A DNA stretch of 64,000 nucleotides. Source: Clostridium fermenticellae (lineage in GTDB: Bacteria; Bacillota; Clostridia; Clostridiales; Clostridiaceae). The notes beneath the pieces are model-generated. The model was not told the origin of the DNA. It was given only the letters and a program-made list of their open reading frames with translations, and searched no databases. The DNA lies in assembly GCF_003600355.1 (NCBI RefSeq), contig NZ_CP032416.1:2128183-2192182 (forward strand), given 5' to 3'. Shown in pieces: positions 7,645 through 17,300 of the stretch (positions within the stretch are counted from its first letter, which is position 1; the number at the start of each line of letters is the position of its first letter). Position numbers and translations under genes: made by a program.

Positions 7645-8202
7645 TCTTATAATATTTGCTTTTTTTAATACTCTCGATAGAGGTACTGCAATTATTGTCC
7701 CTGCTACCACTTGAAGAATATCGCCAGGTATGTGCGTCATCGTTAGCACAAATGCTGTTTTTAAATTTACATTCATTGTAAAATGAGCTATATATGAACC
7801 GGATATATAATAAGCAACTACCATCCATATACCAGCCATCAAAAATCCAAATATATTATTATATATATTTTTTCCATCATATTCTTTTCTATAAGCAATA
7901 GATGATGCAATATAAGCCATTATTCCTTTTATAAAAAACGAAAATGGTGCCCATATTGCATATGGTGAAAGTAAATCAAATAATCCCATTCCGATTCCTG
8001 ATGATAAAAATGCTTTTTTTCTGCCTAAAATTATAGCACTAACAAAAACCATTGAATCGCCCAAATGTACAACGCCCCTCACAAGAACACCACTTGGTAT
8101 GTTTATGACAGCTGTTGCAATATAAGTTAATGCTGCCATAAGGGATACCTGTACTATATCTCTTATTTTAATACTACTGTACGTTAAATTCCTGTTCTCC
8201 AT
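7636..8202 (-). CDS. ECF transporter S component (riboflavin-type family)
   Basis: This 188-residue integral membrane protein has five or six hydrophobic segments and the S-component signature 'GVVHLGDSMVFVSAIILGRKKAFLSSGIGMGLFDLL' near residue 45. This places it in the ECF-type S-component family (PF07155). S components bind a vitamin or similar substrate and share an energising EcfAAT module encoded elsewhere. No riboswitch is visible upstream, so the substrate cannot be named. I start it at ATG 8202 with GGAGG 11 bases upstream; an earlier ATG at 8226 is possible. Confidence 0.75.
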   Translation of the reverse strand: MENRNLTYSSIKIRDIVQVSLMAALTYIATAVINIPSGVLVRGVVHLGDSMVFVSAIILGRKKAFLSSGIGMGLFDLLSPYAIWAPFSFFIKGIMAYIASSIAYRKEYDGKNIYNNIFGFLMAGIWMVVAYYISGSYIAHFTMNVNLKTAFVLTMTHIPGDILQVVAGTIIAVPLSRVLKKANIIRNK

Positions 8203-8376
8203 ACCTTTTATAACCTCCAAACACATATTTGTAATCTATGATCCTATTATATTAAAATTTAATTTATTTGCAAATGTAGCGATACAATATTGTTTGGATT
8301 ATAGATTTTTAATATTTTTCTTCAATATAGATAAAACTAAACATATTATTAATGCTTAATTCCAGGAGGCGATATT

Positions 8377-8535
8377 ATGTCATTTTTTAAATGGCTTGCA
8401 GGTTTTATATTACTGTCACTTATAATAGGATTAATTTTTAAAGCTGGAGGAAATCTGATTAATCTGTTGTTATTAATAGCTGCATTAATTTTCATAATTG
8501 ATTTTAATTTTAATAGATGGAAAACTACACGATAA
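8377..8535 (+). CDS. Lmo0937-family small membrane protein
   Basis: This 52-residue protein has two hydrophobic segments separated by a short 'FKAGGNLINLLL' turn, and ends with a basic 'NRWKTTR' tail. The pattern matches the Lmo0937 family of tiny membrane proteins, often stress-associated in Firmicutes, with no known biochemical role. AGGAGG lies six to seven bases before the ATG. A clean terminator follows six bases after the stop, so it is a separate single-gene transcript. Confidence 0.75.
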   Translation: MSFFKWLAGFILLSLIIGLIFKAGGNLINLLLLIAALIFIIDFNFNRWKTTR

Positions 8536-8540
8536 ACTTT

Positions 8541-8568
8541 AAAAGTACGGAAAAATCCGTACTTTTTT
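8541..8568 (+). terminator. Rho-independent terminator
   Basis: AAAAGTACGGA pairs with TCCGTACTTTT around a four-base loop and is followed by T residues. Confidence 0.9.
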
Positions 8569-8733
8569 CACATAACAGATTTTATAACATATATTTTAAA
8601 TATAACCTTTATTTTGACATATTAATTTTAAACATAAAATATAAAATTATTTTATATTTCCATATAATTTTTATATACTTAAACCAAGCCTATATGATAT
8701 AATTTATTTTGTATAAAAAGAAGGGGGATAGAT

Positions 8734-9720
8734 ATGTTAACTCTAAGTAAAAATTCATCTATGAAAGTATCCATGACCATTCTATCTAAGATTTGGAACT
8801 TAATCGATAATTACTATTATATCCCGATAGGGTTATATTGTCTATATAAGGCTGTAAAAATAGCATTACATTCAAATGCCGGAGCTGACTACAAAGCATA
8901 CATGTTTATATTGGCATTTGCAGCTTTGACAGCTTATTCTGATCTCCGAAAAGATGTGAAATGGATTCCATTTTTAGTTTTGACTGTACCCTTTATGCTC
9001 TTTGTGTCATATGCATGCGTACATGGTTATTCATTCTGGGGAAAAATATTAAGCTGGCAAATAAGTAAAAAAATAGTTGTAGATTTAAACCCTATATTTC
9101 AGCAAATACCTTTTAATGACGGCAGTATTTTTAGAATATACAAACCAGAAACCCTTACCTGGATATTAAGAATGATATACAATAATGGTTTTGTTATTCC
9201 TCTACTCATTCCATTATATAGGGCAGTTATATGTAAGGATTTTAAAAAAGCAATTAGATATGCCTTATCAGGGCATTTATTACAAATATTTTTAATATCT
9301 CCTTTTTATTTGACATTCCACTTGCAGGAGGTTTGGTATGTACTTGGTCAACCTGATGGTTTAGCAAGACATTTAGGTCCTCAAGCTGCAGCTGGTGTTA
9401 CACTTAATTGTTTTCCTTCTATGCATACATCCATAGCATTTGCAATGTTTCTTGTTGTTATGCGTGAAAAAAACAAATTATTTAAGTATGTATGGGGTCT
9501 ATTTTGTTTAAGCGTAATATTCTCAACCTTATATTTAGAGATCCATTGGGTATTAGACGTTATTGGAGGATTAATTCTAGCTTACGTAACAGTTAAATTG
9601 GTTGATATAATATTGGACAAAGGTAAGGCTATTATAAGCAGACCTCTTAACAATATTTATTATAAAAATAAAGTCACATCATCCACTGTAATAAAAAATT
9701 ATTACCTTGATACACTTTAA
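8734..9720 (+). CDS. PAP2-family membrane phosphatase/transferase
   Basis: This 328-residue membrane protein has about six transmembrane segments. It has the PAP2 motifs 'CFPSMHTSIAFAMF' near residue 228 and 'STLYLEIHWVLDVIGG' near residue 265, giving the Ser-His and His-Asp catalytic pairs. The order and the 'LGPQAAAG' lead-in resemble the PAP2_3 (Aur1/inositol-phosphotransferase-like) subgroup rather than soluble acid phosphatases. It probably acts on a lipid phosphate or transfers a phospho head group at the outer face. The substrate is unknown. Repeat copy B begins 17 bases after its stop. Confidence 0.8.
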   Translation: MLTLSKNSSMKVSMTILSKIWNLIDNYYYIPIGLYCLYKAVKIALHSNAGADYKAYMFILAFAALTAYSDLRKDVKWIPFLVLTVPFMLFVSYACVHGYSFWGKILSWQISKKIVVDLNPIFQQIPFNDGSIFRIYKPETLTWILRMIYNNGFVIPLLIPLYRAVICKDFKKAIRYALSGHLLQIFLISPFYLTFHLQEVWYVLGQPDGLARHLGPQAAAGVTLNCFPSMHTSIAFAMFLVVMREKNKLFKYVWGLFCLSVIFSTLYLEIHWVLDVIGGLILAYVTVKLVDIILDKGKAIISRPLNNIYYKNKVTSSTVIKNYYLDTL

Positions 9721-9736
9721 AAATAGAAAAATATAA

Positions 9737-9877
9737 TATAGGGTTTGTAATTTAAAGGTTAATTTAACCTACGGGAGATGCTGTCAAAATATAGGTACAT
9801 TAAATGCTTTTATTGTACCGAATTTTGGCAGCACCTCCCGGGGGATAGATTAACTTTTCATTTATAAACCCTATATA
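9737..9877. repeat. Palindromic repeat copy B (long form)
   Basis: This element of about 141 bp starts TATAGGGTTTGTAA and ends TTATAAACCCTATATA. The two halves pair over about 60 bases each as an imperfect hairpin; arms share GGTTAAT, GGGAG.TGCTG.CAAAAT and GGTACA blocks. It is highly similar to copy C at 39934. It has no reading frame and sits between two convergent genes. Confidence 0.85.
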
Positions 9878-9920
9878 CGAGTTTAAACCTTTTTTATTTT
9901 CATGTTATCTTTTTATTAAA

Positions 9921-11513
9921 TTATTCCGATTTCCCAATATCAGAGAGTGTAAGCCCTTTATTATGCTCAAGCGCCCAGCCTATCGCCCATTCACTCTGAA
10001 ATATCAGTATATCTCTATCACTTAAATCTTTAACGAGTTTAGTATCACTAGTTGTAACTATATTATCAATACTATCATTCAAATCTTCTACCCATCTTAT
10101 ATACCTATAGGAAAGCCCCTCTATTTTTACATCAACATTATATTCATGCTTCATCCTGTATTCAAGGACTTCAAACTGGAGAACTCCTACAACACCTACA
10201 ATTATTTCTTCTATACCTATATTAAGTTCTTTAAAAACCTGAATAGCACCTTCCTCAGAAATTTCTGTTATTCCCTTTATAAATTGTTTTCTCTTCATTG
10301 TGTCTATTGTCTTTACTCTTGCAAAGTGCTCTGGCGCAAATACCGGTATTCCTTCAAATTTAAATTTTTTAGGGCCTGTGCATAATGTGTCGCCTATTCT
10401 AAAAATTCCTGGATCAAAAACACCTATTATGTCTCCTGCATAAGCTTCCTCTACTATTTCTCTATCCTGCGCCAAAAATTGTTGTGGCTGTGCGAGTTTC
10501 ACCTTGTTCTTACCCTGAACATGGAAAACCTCCATACCCTTCTTAAACTTTCCTGAGCATATTCTCATAAAAGCAATCCTGTCTCTGTGAGCAGGATTCA
10601 TATTAGCCTGTATTTTAAATACAAATGCTGAAAAATTATTATCATATACTTCAATTTCACCCTGATCTGTCTGTCTTGCTAGAGGTGGTGTTGTAAGTTT
10701 TAAAAATTTTTCTAGGAATGGCTCTACTCCAAAATTAGTTAATGCACTTCCAAAAAACACAGGTGTTAAAGAAGCATTCCTGACCTTTTTTATATCAAAC
10801 TCATCTCCAGCTACATCTAAAAGTTCTATATCTTCTTTCAATTTGTCATGAAGGGAATCGCCAAGTAAATCCTTAAATACATCATCCTCTACATTACCCT
10901 CTATTGATTCAACTTCAGTTTGCCCATGATTTCCTCCGTTAAACAATTCAACCAAATTTTTATTTCTATCATATACACCTTTAAATCCTGATCCTGAACC
11001 TATAGGCCAGTTCATTGGATATGATTTTATTTCCAAAGTATTCTCTATATCTTCAAGTAATTCAAACGGATCCTTACTTTCTCTATCCATCTTATTTATA
11101 AATGTAAAAATAGGTATGCCTCTTAAACTGCATACATGGAATAATTTTTTAGTCTGTTCCTCTACTCCCTTTGCAGCATCGATTACCATGACAGCACTAT
11201 CAGCTGCCATTAGTGTCCTATATGTATCTTCACTAAAATCCTGATGTCCTGGTGTGTCCAATATATTTATACAAAACCCATTATAATTAAATTGCATAAC
11301 AGAAGACGTAACTGAAATTCCCCTCTGTTTTTCTATCTCCATCCAATCAGATACAGCATGCTTTGATGATTTTCTTGCCTTAACAGAACCTGCGAGTCTT
11401 ATAGCGCCCCCGTATAAAAGCAACTTCTCGGTCAAAGTTGTTTTACCTGCATCCGGATGAGATATTATAGCAAAAGTTCTTCTTCTATCAATTTCCTTAA
11501 TTAAATCTGCCAC
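9921..11513 (-). CDS. prfC: Peptide chain release factor 3
   Basis: RF3 is the GTPase that recycles RF1/RF2 from the ribosome. The 530-residue protein has G1 'ISHPDAGKTTLTEKL', G2 'QRGISVTSSV', G3 'DTPGHQDFSEDTYR' and G4 'FINKMDRE', all in the RF3 form. Beta-barrel and C-terminal domains follow at the usual length. It starts at GTG 11513 with AAGGAG nine bases upstream. It is transcribed alone, divergent from the HAD phosphatase gene, and converges on repeat copy B. Confidence 0.97.
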   Translation of the reverse strand: MADLIKEIDRRRTFAIISHPDAGKTTLTEKLLLYGGAIRLAGSVKARKSSKHAVSDWMEIEKQRGISVTSSVMQFNYNGFCINILDTPGHQDFSEDTYRTLMAADSAVMVIDAAKGVEEQTKKLFHVCSLRGIPIFTFINKMDRESKDPFELLEDIENTLEIKSYPMNWPIGSGSGFKGVYDRNKNLVELFNGGNHGQTEVESIEGNVEDDVFKDLLGDSLHDKLKEDIELLDVAGDEFDIKKVRNASLTPVFFGSALTNFGVEPFLEKFLKLTTPPLARQTDQGEIEVYDNNFSAFVFKIQANMNPAHRDRIAFMRICSGKFKKGMEVFHVQGKNKVKLAQPQQFLAQDREIVEEAYAGDIIGVFDPGIFRIGDTLCTGPKKFKFEGIPVFAPEHFARVKTIDTMKRKQFIKGITEISEEGAIQVFKELNIGIEEIIVGVVGVLQFEVLEYRMKHEYNVDVKIEGLSYRYIRWVEDLNDSIDNIVTTSDTKLVKDLSDRDILIFQSEWAIGWALEHNKGLTLSDIGKSE

Positions 11514-11759
11514 TATTATCTCTCCTTTTTAATTTATTAACTGCTCTAAAATCTATTCATACAATTATATTAAATTAGCATTATAACATACTTATAGTGT
11601 ATAAATCCAAACAAATTTGATTATATCATCATATATTTATCATTTCAATTAATATTCTATTTTATAATTCAAAATTAATGTATATTTCTTAAATTTAAAT
11701 GATACAAATGATATAATACTGTTATACTTAGATTGTATTTTCATATTAGGAGGTATTTG

Positions 11760-12569
11760 ATGTATAAACTATTAGCACTTGATATGGACGGAACTCTATT
11801 AAGAAAAGATAAAACTATATCTGAAGAAAATCTAAGAGCCATTCAAAAAGCTAAATTAAATAACGTAAAAATTGCTTTAGCTACAGGCAGACCCATGATG
11901 GGTATTAAAAAATATTTAAACGAATTAGGTTTAATCACTGAAGATGATTATGCTATAACTTTTAACGGTGCTGTAATACAAAATACAAAAACGAACGAAA
12001 TTATAGACCAAAACCTAATCACTTTAAATGATGTTAAATATTTATACCCCTTAAGCAAAAAATTAAATGTAATAATGCACGTTTGGTCGCCTGATACATG
12101 TATAACTGAAGAATTGAATCCATACGTAAAACTAGAACATCGTCTAAATGGAACTGGTATAAAATTAATTAAACCAGACGAAATAAATACTTCTACACCC
12201 ATAGTCAAAGTAATGTTTGTCAAAGAAGAATCTCGTTTACTCGAAGCTATGAAACACCTGCCAGAAGAAGTTTATGAAAAATACACTGTATTTAGAAGTT
12301 CTCCTTTTTTTCTGGAATTTTTAAATAAGAACGCAAATAAAGGACATGGTGTACAAGTATTATCTCAAAAATTAAATATAAAAAGAAATGAGATTATTTG
12401 TATAGGTGACGCAGGTAATGACATACATATGATAAAATATGCCGGCCTCGGAGTTGCAATGGCAAATGGTTTCGATGATACTAAAAGAGCTGCTGATTAT
12501 ATAACAAAATCCAATGAAGAAGATGGGGTTGCTTACATAATAAATAAATTCATATTAAATTGTGAATGA
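11760..12569 (+). CDS. Cof-type HAD-IIB sugar-phosphatase-like hydrolase
   Basis: This 269-residue enzyme has HAD motif I 'LALDMDGTLLRKDKTIS' at the N-terminus, 'ALATGRPMMGIKKYL' (motif II) and 'GDAGNDIHMIKYAGLGVAMANG' (motif IV). That places it in the Cof/YidA group of phosphatases with a C2B cap. These hydrolyse sugar phosphates, flavin phosphates or similar metabolites with broad specificity. AGGAGG is six bases before the ATG at 11760; the upstream TTG is not used. It ends at a bidirectional terminator shared with trpS. Confidence 0.9.
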   Translation: MYKLLALDMDGTLLRKDKTISEENLRAIQKAKLNNVKIALATGRPMMGIKKYLNELGLITEDDYAITFNGAVIQNTKTNEIIDQNLITLNDVKYLYPLSKKLNVIMHVWSPDTCITEELNPYVKLEHRLNGTGIKLIKPDEINTSTPIVKVMFVKEESRLLEAMKHLPEEVYEKYTVFRSSPFFLEFLNKNANKGHGVQVLSQKLNIKRNEIICIGDAGNDIHMIKYAGLGVAMANGFDDTKRAADYITKSNEEDGVAYIINKFILNCE

Positions 12570-12591
12570 TCACAATCATAAATTATTTGAT

Positions 12592-12624
12592 AAAAGGAGC
12601 ATCCTCAACGAAGCTGCTCCTTTT
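12592..12624. terminator. Bidirectional terminator between HAD gene and trpS
   Basis: AAAAGGAGCA pairs with TGCTCCTTTT, giving A-run and T-run flanks suitable for both directions. Confidence 0.85.
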
Positions 12625-12628
12625 CAAA

Positions 12629-13636
12629 TTATGCCTTTGGTATGAATCCTATCTTTTTCTGCATTTTTCTCAGTACTTTATTTGAAACATAATAAGCTTT
12701 TTCTGCACCCGATTTATATATATTCTCCAAATACTTTTTATCACTTAAGAAGCTTTGTACTTTTTGCTGTATAGGTTCAAGTTCACCTACTATAGCATCT
12801 GCAACATCTTCTTTAAATTGTGAATATCCTTTTCCTTTATATTTTTCAACTATTTCTTCTGGTTTAAGTCCATTTATAGCTCCTAATATAGTAATCAAAT
12901 TCTTTATTCCTGGTTGTTCATCTGTGTAATTTACAACACCAATGCTATCTGTAACACATCTATTTATCTTTCTTCTGATTACTTCTGGTTGATCCATTAT
13001 AAGTATATAGCTATTAGGGTTATCTGATGACTTAGACATTTTTTTAGTTGGCTCTTGTAAATCCATTATTTTTGCTCCATCTTCTGGTATATAACCTTCT
13101 GGTATAACAAATGTAGGACTATATAAATTATTAAATCTTTGTGCAATATTTCTTGCCATTTCAAGATGCTGCGTCTGATCCTTTCCAACAGGAACTAAAT
13201 CAGCATTATAAAGTAATATATCTGCTGCCATTAGAATCGGATAATCTAAAAGTCCAACGCTAACAGCTTCTCCATATCTTTTAGACTTATCTTTAAACTG
13301 TGTCATTCTGGATGCCTCTCCAATATATGTGAAGCAATTTAAAAGCCATGCCGCTTCAGAATGTGTTGATACATGGGATTGAATGAATAATGTTGTTTTC
13401 TTTGGATCTATTCCTGCTGCTAAATATATTGCCAGTACCTCTAAGGTTCTTCTTCTTAAATCCTTAGGTTCCTGCCTAACAGTTATTGCGTGCAAATCAA
13501 CTACACAAAAATAGCATTCATATTTATTTTCATCCTGAAGTTTTACCCAATTTTTTAGTGCTCCCAAATAATTACCTAATGTTAAATTTCCAGATGGTTG
13601 TATTCCACTGAATATTACCTTCTTTTTTTCTTCCAT
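12629..13636 (-). CDS. trpS: Tryptophanyl-tRNA synthetase
   Basis: This class Ic synthetase charges tRNA-Trp. The 335-residue protein carries the HIGH-like 'PSGNLTLGNYLGAL' near residue 14 and the KMSKS loop 'KKMSKSSDNPNS' near residue 200. It also has 'PVGKDQTQHLEMARNIA', all typical of bacterial TrpS. GGAGG precedes the ATG. It is expressed alone under a T-box leader that reads uncharged tRNA-Trp. Confidence 0.97.
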   Translation of the reverse strand: MEEKKKVIFSGIQPSGNLTLGNYLGALKNWVKLQDENKYECYFCVVDLHAITVRQEPKDLRRRTLEVLAIYLAAGIDPKKTTLFIQSHVSTHSEAAWLLNCFTYIGEASRMTQFKDKSKRYGEAVSVGLLDYPILMAADILLYNADLVPVGKDQTQHLEMARNIAQRFNNLYSPTFVIPEGYIPEDGAKIMDLQEPTKKMSKSSDNPNSYILIMDQPEVIRRKINRCVTDSIGVVNYTDEQPGIKNLITILGAINGLKPEEIVEKYKGKGYSQFKEDVADAIVGELEPIQQKVQSFLSDKKYLENIYKSGAEKAYYVSNKVLRKMQKKIGFIPKA

Positions 13637-13672
13637 AACGCTACCTCCAAAGTATTTTATCTTATAAAAAAA

Positions 13673-13969
13673 GCCCTATGATTTTAAAATCATAGGGCGT
13701 ATTACCGCTTTGCCACCTAAGTTCAAAAGTACTATAAACGCACTTCAGACTCATTAAAGATACACTAGATATCCTGCTTTTATAACGTAAAGCCAACGTC
13801 AAAAATTACTATCTAATTCATCCTGAACCTCATGAACCCATTCAACCAAATCATAACTACTACAGTTACACCATCTGCAGTTCTCTAAAAGCCTGTTTTA
13901 AGGTTTACTTGCTTTCAATCAAAGGACATCTTTTTTTATTATAGTATTACTAAATAAAAAAATTGTCAA
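13673..13969 (-). promoter_or_regulatory. T-box leader and promoter of trpS
   Basis: On the minus strand the promoter is TTGACA (13964-13969), 17 bases, TACTAT (13941-13946). The leader then shows the T-box stem I landmarks (AGAGAACTGCAG, GATGGTG) and a candidate Trp specifier UGG in GAA-UGG-GUUC (13838-13840). The antiterminator bulge reads UGGC in GGTGGCAAAGCGG (13704-13718). A perfect 13-bp terminator stem, GCCCTATGATTTT and its complement (13673-13698), is followed by seven T. Uncharged tRNA-Trp, ending GCCA, should pair with UGGC and favour read-through. Confidence 0.9.
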
Positions 13970-13973
13970 TACT

Positions 13974-14348
13974 TTATTTTCTCCATAAACCGTGTACATT
14001 GCAGTATTCTCTTGCACATAACACTTCTGAATCCACCTTGAATATCGCCTCAGGTTTTTCATTTGGTCTTAAATATTTTCTACAAATTTTGTTTGGTGTA
14101 TGAACTTCAATCCATTCAATGTAATGGCCGTCTTCCATTGAATGTTCTTGTTCTCCTACTTTTACATATACCCCGTCTTGAATTTTCTCTATAACAGGAA
14201 CATGTTTTTCATGTGATGCATCAACTGTGTTTTCATCCATAAGTTTCATTTCTCTTCCACAACATATTAAAGTACCTTTCCCTTGGTGAACGACTTCAAT
14301 TACATTTCCGCATACTTCACATTTGTATATCTGCTTTATCTCTGTCAA
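13974..14348 (-). CDS. dfx: Desulfoferrodoxin (superoxide reductase)
   Basis: This enzyme reduces superoxide to peroxide without making oxygen and is typical of anaerobes. The 124-residue protein has the N-terminal desulforedoxin iron site ('YKCEVCGN', 'LICCG'). The neelaredoxin-type catalytic site uses His residues in 'HEKHVP' and 'EHSMEDGHYIEW' plus 'CNVHG'. It is a two-iron (class I) form. It starts with TTG immediately after the TAG of the giant glycosyltransferase gene, and its GGAGGG ribosome site lies in that gene's last codons. Translation is thus coupled. Electrons probably come from rubredoxin encoded elsewhere. Confidence 0.95.
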   Translation of the reverse strand: MTEIKQIYKCEVCGNVIEVVHQGKGTLICCGREMKLMDENTVDASHEKHVPVIEKIQDGVYVKVGEQEHSMEDGHYIEWIEVHTPNKICRKYLRPNEKPEAIFKVDSEVLCAREYCNVHGLWRK

Positions 14349-17300
14349 CTACAATCCCTCCTTATTTTTAAAATTAACTTCAACTACATGCTCTCCATCT
14401 TCAAAAAATGGTATTATATCACCCTTGATTAATTTTCCATCAACTATAATAGACTCTTCCTGACTTCTTTTAGCAGTTATAATATATCTACATTCCCCTC
14501 TTATGTAATCTATACTATAACTTTTCCATTCATCCGGTACACATGGATTTACAGTGAAACCATCTTTGCCTTTAAAATTAAAACCTAGTATTCCCTGTAT
14601 TCCGGTTCTATACATCCAACCTGCTGCCCCAGTATACCACGTCCAGCCACCTCTTCCAACATGAGGATCAACTGCATATACATCCGCAGCCATAACATAA
14701 GGTTCAACCTTGTAAGTTTGGCAGTCTAAATACGAAATTGAATGATTTATCGGATTTATCATATTAAATATTCTCCATGCCTTGTTATTATATCCCATTT
14801 CAATTAATGCAAGCACTACCCAAACAGCTGCATGTGTATACTGTCCTCCATTCTCTCTCACTCCCGGAATATAACCTTTTATATATCCAGGATTAAGTGA
14901 AGATTTGTCAAATGCAGGGGTTAAGAGCTTTACTATTCCTTTATTGTAATCCACAAGATTTTTCTCAAGCGCATCCATTGCCTCTACTGCCCTTGATTTC
15001 TTGGCTGCCTTTGATATAACTGCCCATGACTGTGAAATTGAGTCTATTTTACATTCATCATTTTTAACAGATCCAAGAGGAGTTCCATCATCAAAATATG
15101 CCCTTCTATACCAGCTCCCATCCCACGCATTTTTTTCTAAATTCTCTTTTATAAATTGTTTTGTTTCAGTGTACCTTTTTACATGGTAGTCATCTTTTTT
15201 TGAACCACTTATCGGAATGAATCCATCAAGTATACTATATAAGAACCATGCAAGCCATACACTCTCCCCTTTTCCTTTATTGCCAACACAATTCATACCA
15301 TCATTCCAATCTCCGGATCCCATAAGCGGTATATTGTGTTTCCCAAATTTAAGTGATCTGTCTATTGCTTTTATACAGTGTTCATATATGCTGCCAACTT
15401 TATCAGACACTTTTGATATATTATATCTTTCATCTTCACCATTTTTAAGTGGTTCATCTTCCAGATAGCTTGAGTTCTCGTCTAAAATACTATAATCACC
15501 AGTATTTTTTAAATAATCTATAATTACATATGGAAGCCACAGCAAATCATCTGAAAATCTCGTTCTTATACCACTCTCAACTATTGGATGCCACCAATGC
15601 TGTACATCTCCATCTACATATTGTCTTGAAGCACTGTATATTATGTGATCTCTAGTGATTTTAGAATCTGCATATTCTACTGCCATTACATCCTGAAGTT
15701 GATCCCTAAATCCATATGCTCCTCCGGATTGATAAAATGCTGTCCTTGACCAATATCTACAAACTATTACTTGATACAATAACCATCCATTTAGCATTAT
15801 GTCCATAGATTTATCGGGTGTTTTAACTTTTATATTACCTAAAAGCCTCTTCCAATAATTAATTGAGTCATTTAATACCTTTGAACTTTGCACAGGATAA
15901 GAATATTTATTAATAATATCTTCTATTTTAGCAAAATCAGAGTTTTGACCAAGGATTATCAATATTTCCTTTTCTTCATCTGGCCCTAAATCAATTTTTA
16001 CATTTTGGCACATGCAAGGATCCATACCTGCACCAATATGATTTGAGAAGTTTTTATACATTAATCCATTAGGTTTTTCTATACTCCCACCTCTTCCAAT
16101 GAATTCTTTTCTATCACCTGTATACGAGAGCTCACTACCACTATATATCTTGGAATAACATATTAAATTTCCAAAATGTTCACTATACGGATTTCTAGCA
16201 TACATATAATTTTGATCATTATTAAAACCAGTATAAATATATTGTGCTGTGCTTTCATGAGTTACTCCAAGTACAAGTTTAGCATAATATGTTACAGATA
16301 ATTTTCTCTTTTCATCAGAATAATTTTTAAGCTTAACTTTAAATAATTTTACACTTTCATCCATATCTACAAATGAAGTCATACTGCCTAAAATTCCATA
16401 AGCCTTATGCCTGAAATTTGAATACCCAAAACCATGTTCAATTAAGTATTCCCCATTGTCATTTATAGGTTTGGAAGATATGCTCCAAAGCTTTCCAGTA
16501 TTTTCATCTCTTATATAAACTGCTTCTGCTTCATCATCAACCACAGGATCATTCGACCATGCCGTGAGCTTATTTTCTCTGCTGTTTTTATTCCATGTAT
16601 ATGAAACTCCACTTTCAGAAATATGAAAACCAAACTCTTTGTTTGAGATTACATTTATCCATGGAGCTGGTGTTGTTTCTCCATTTTTAAGCAATATAAT
16701 ATATGAATTATTTTCTCTTTCGAATCCTCCTATACCATTAAAACAATCAAGCTCAGGAATTTTAAATTTTGAATCCGGGTATTTATATTTTTTTAAATCG
16801 TACTTAATCGGCTCTAATTCTATTTTTTCATCTATTTCTTTAAGTTTCATCTGAGAAATTACAGATTCATTACCACAATCAAGCACAATTCTCGCTATAC
16901 CAAACATAAACTCAATATCATCTTCCTGCATTGTAGATCTATTATACAGAAAAATTCCTCCATCTTTATTTTTATTATTTCCTGTACAATTTGAGTTTAT
17001 AACACTCACAATATAGTCTTGAAGCTCCTGAAGATATGAACTGCTTTTTAAATTCAAAATAAGTAAGTCCACCTTAAGACCCTTTACTTTCCAATATTCG
17101 TGTGCTTTCAAAATTCTTTTAAGCATATTTATATCTTTGTAATCAGTTATTATAGCAATAACTATTGGAAAATCTCCTGAGATACCATATTTCCAGAGTG
17201 AAGATTGCCCTTTTTTAATATTTTCTATATACTTTTCTCTATCAGCCATAAGTGCGCTTAGAAACAATATTCTGGAAGCTACAATTTGATATATATTAGC

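Noticed and set aside
8517-8702. 61-codon frame after the Lmo0937-like gene
   Set aside because: It overlaps the end of the small gene and its terminator; Ile/Tyr/Phe-rich A/T sequence without a ribosome site.
9737-9877. Insertion sequence or transposase remnant at the palindromic repeats
   Set aside because: No reading frame or transposase motif inside any of the four copies; better described as small non-coding repeats.
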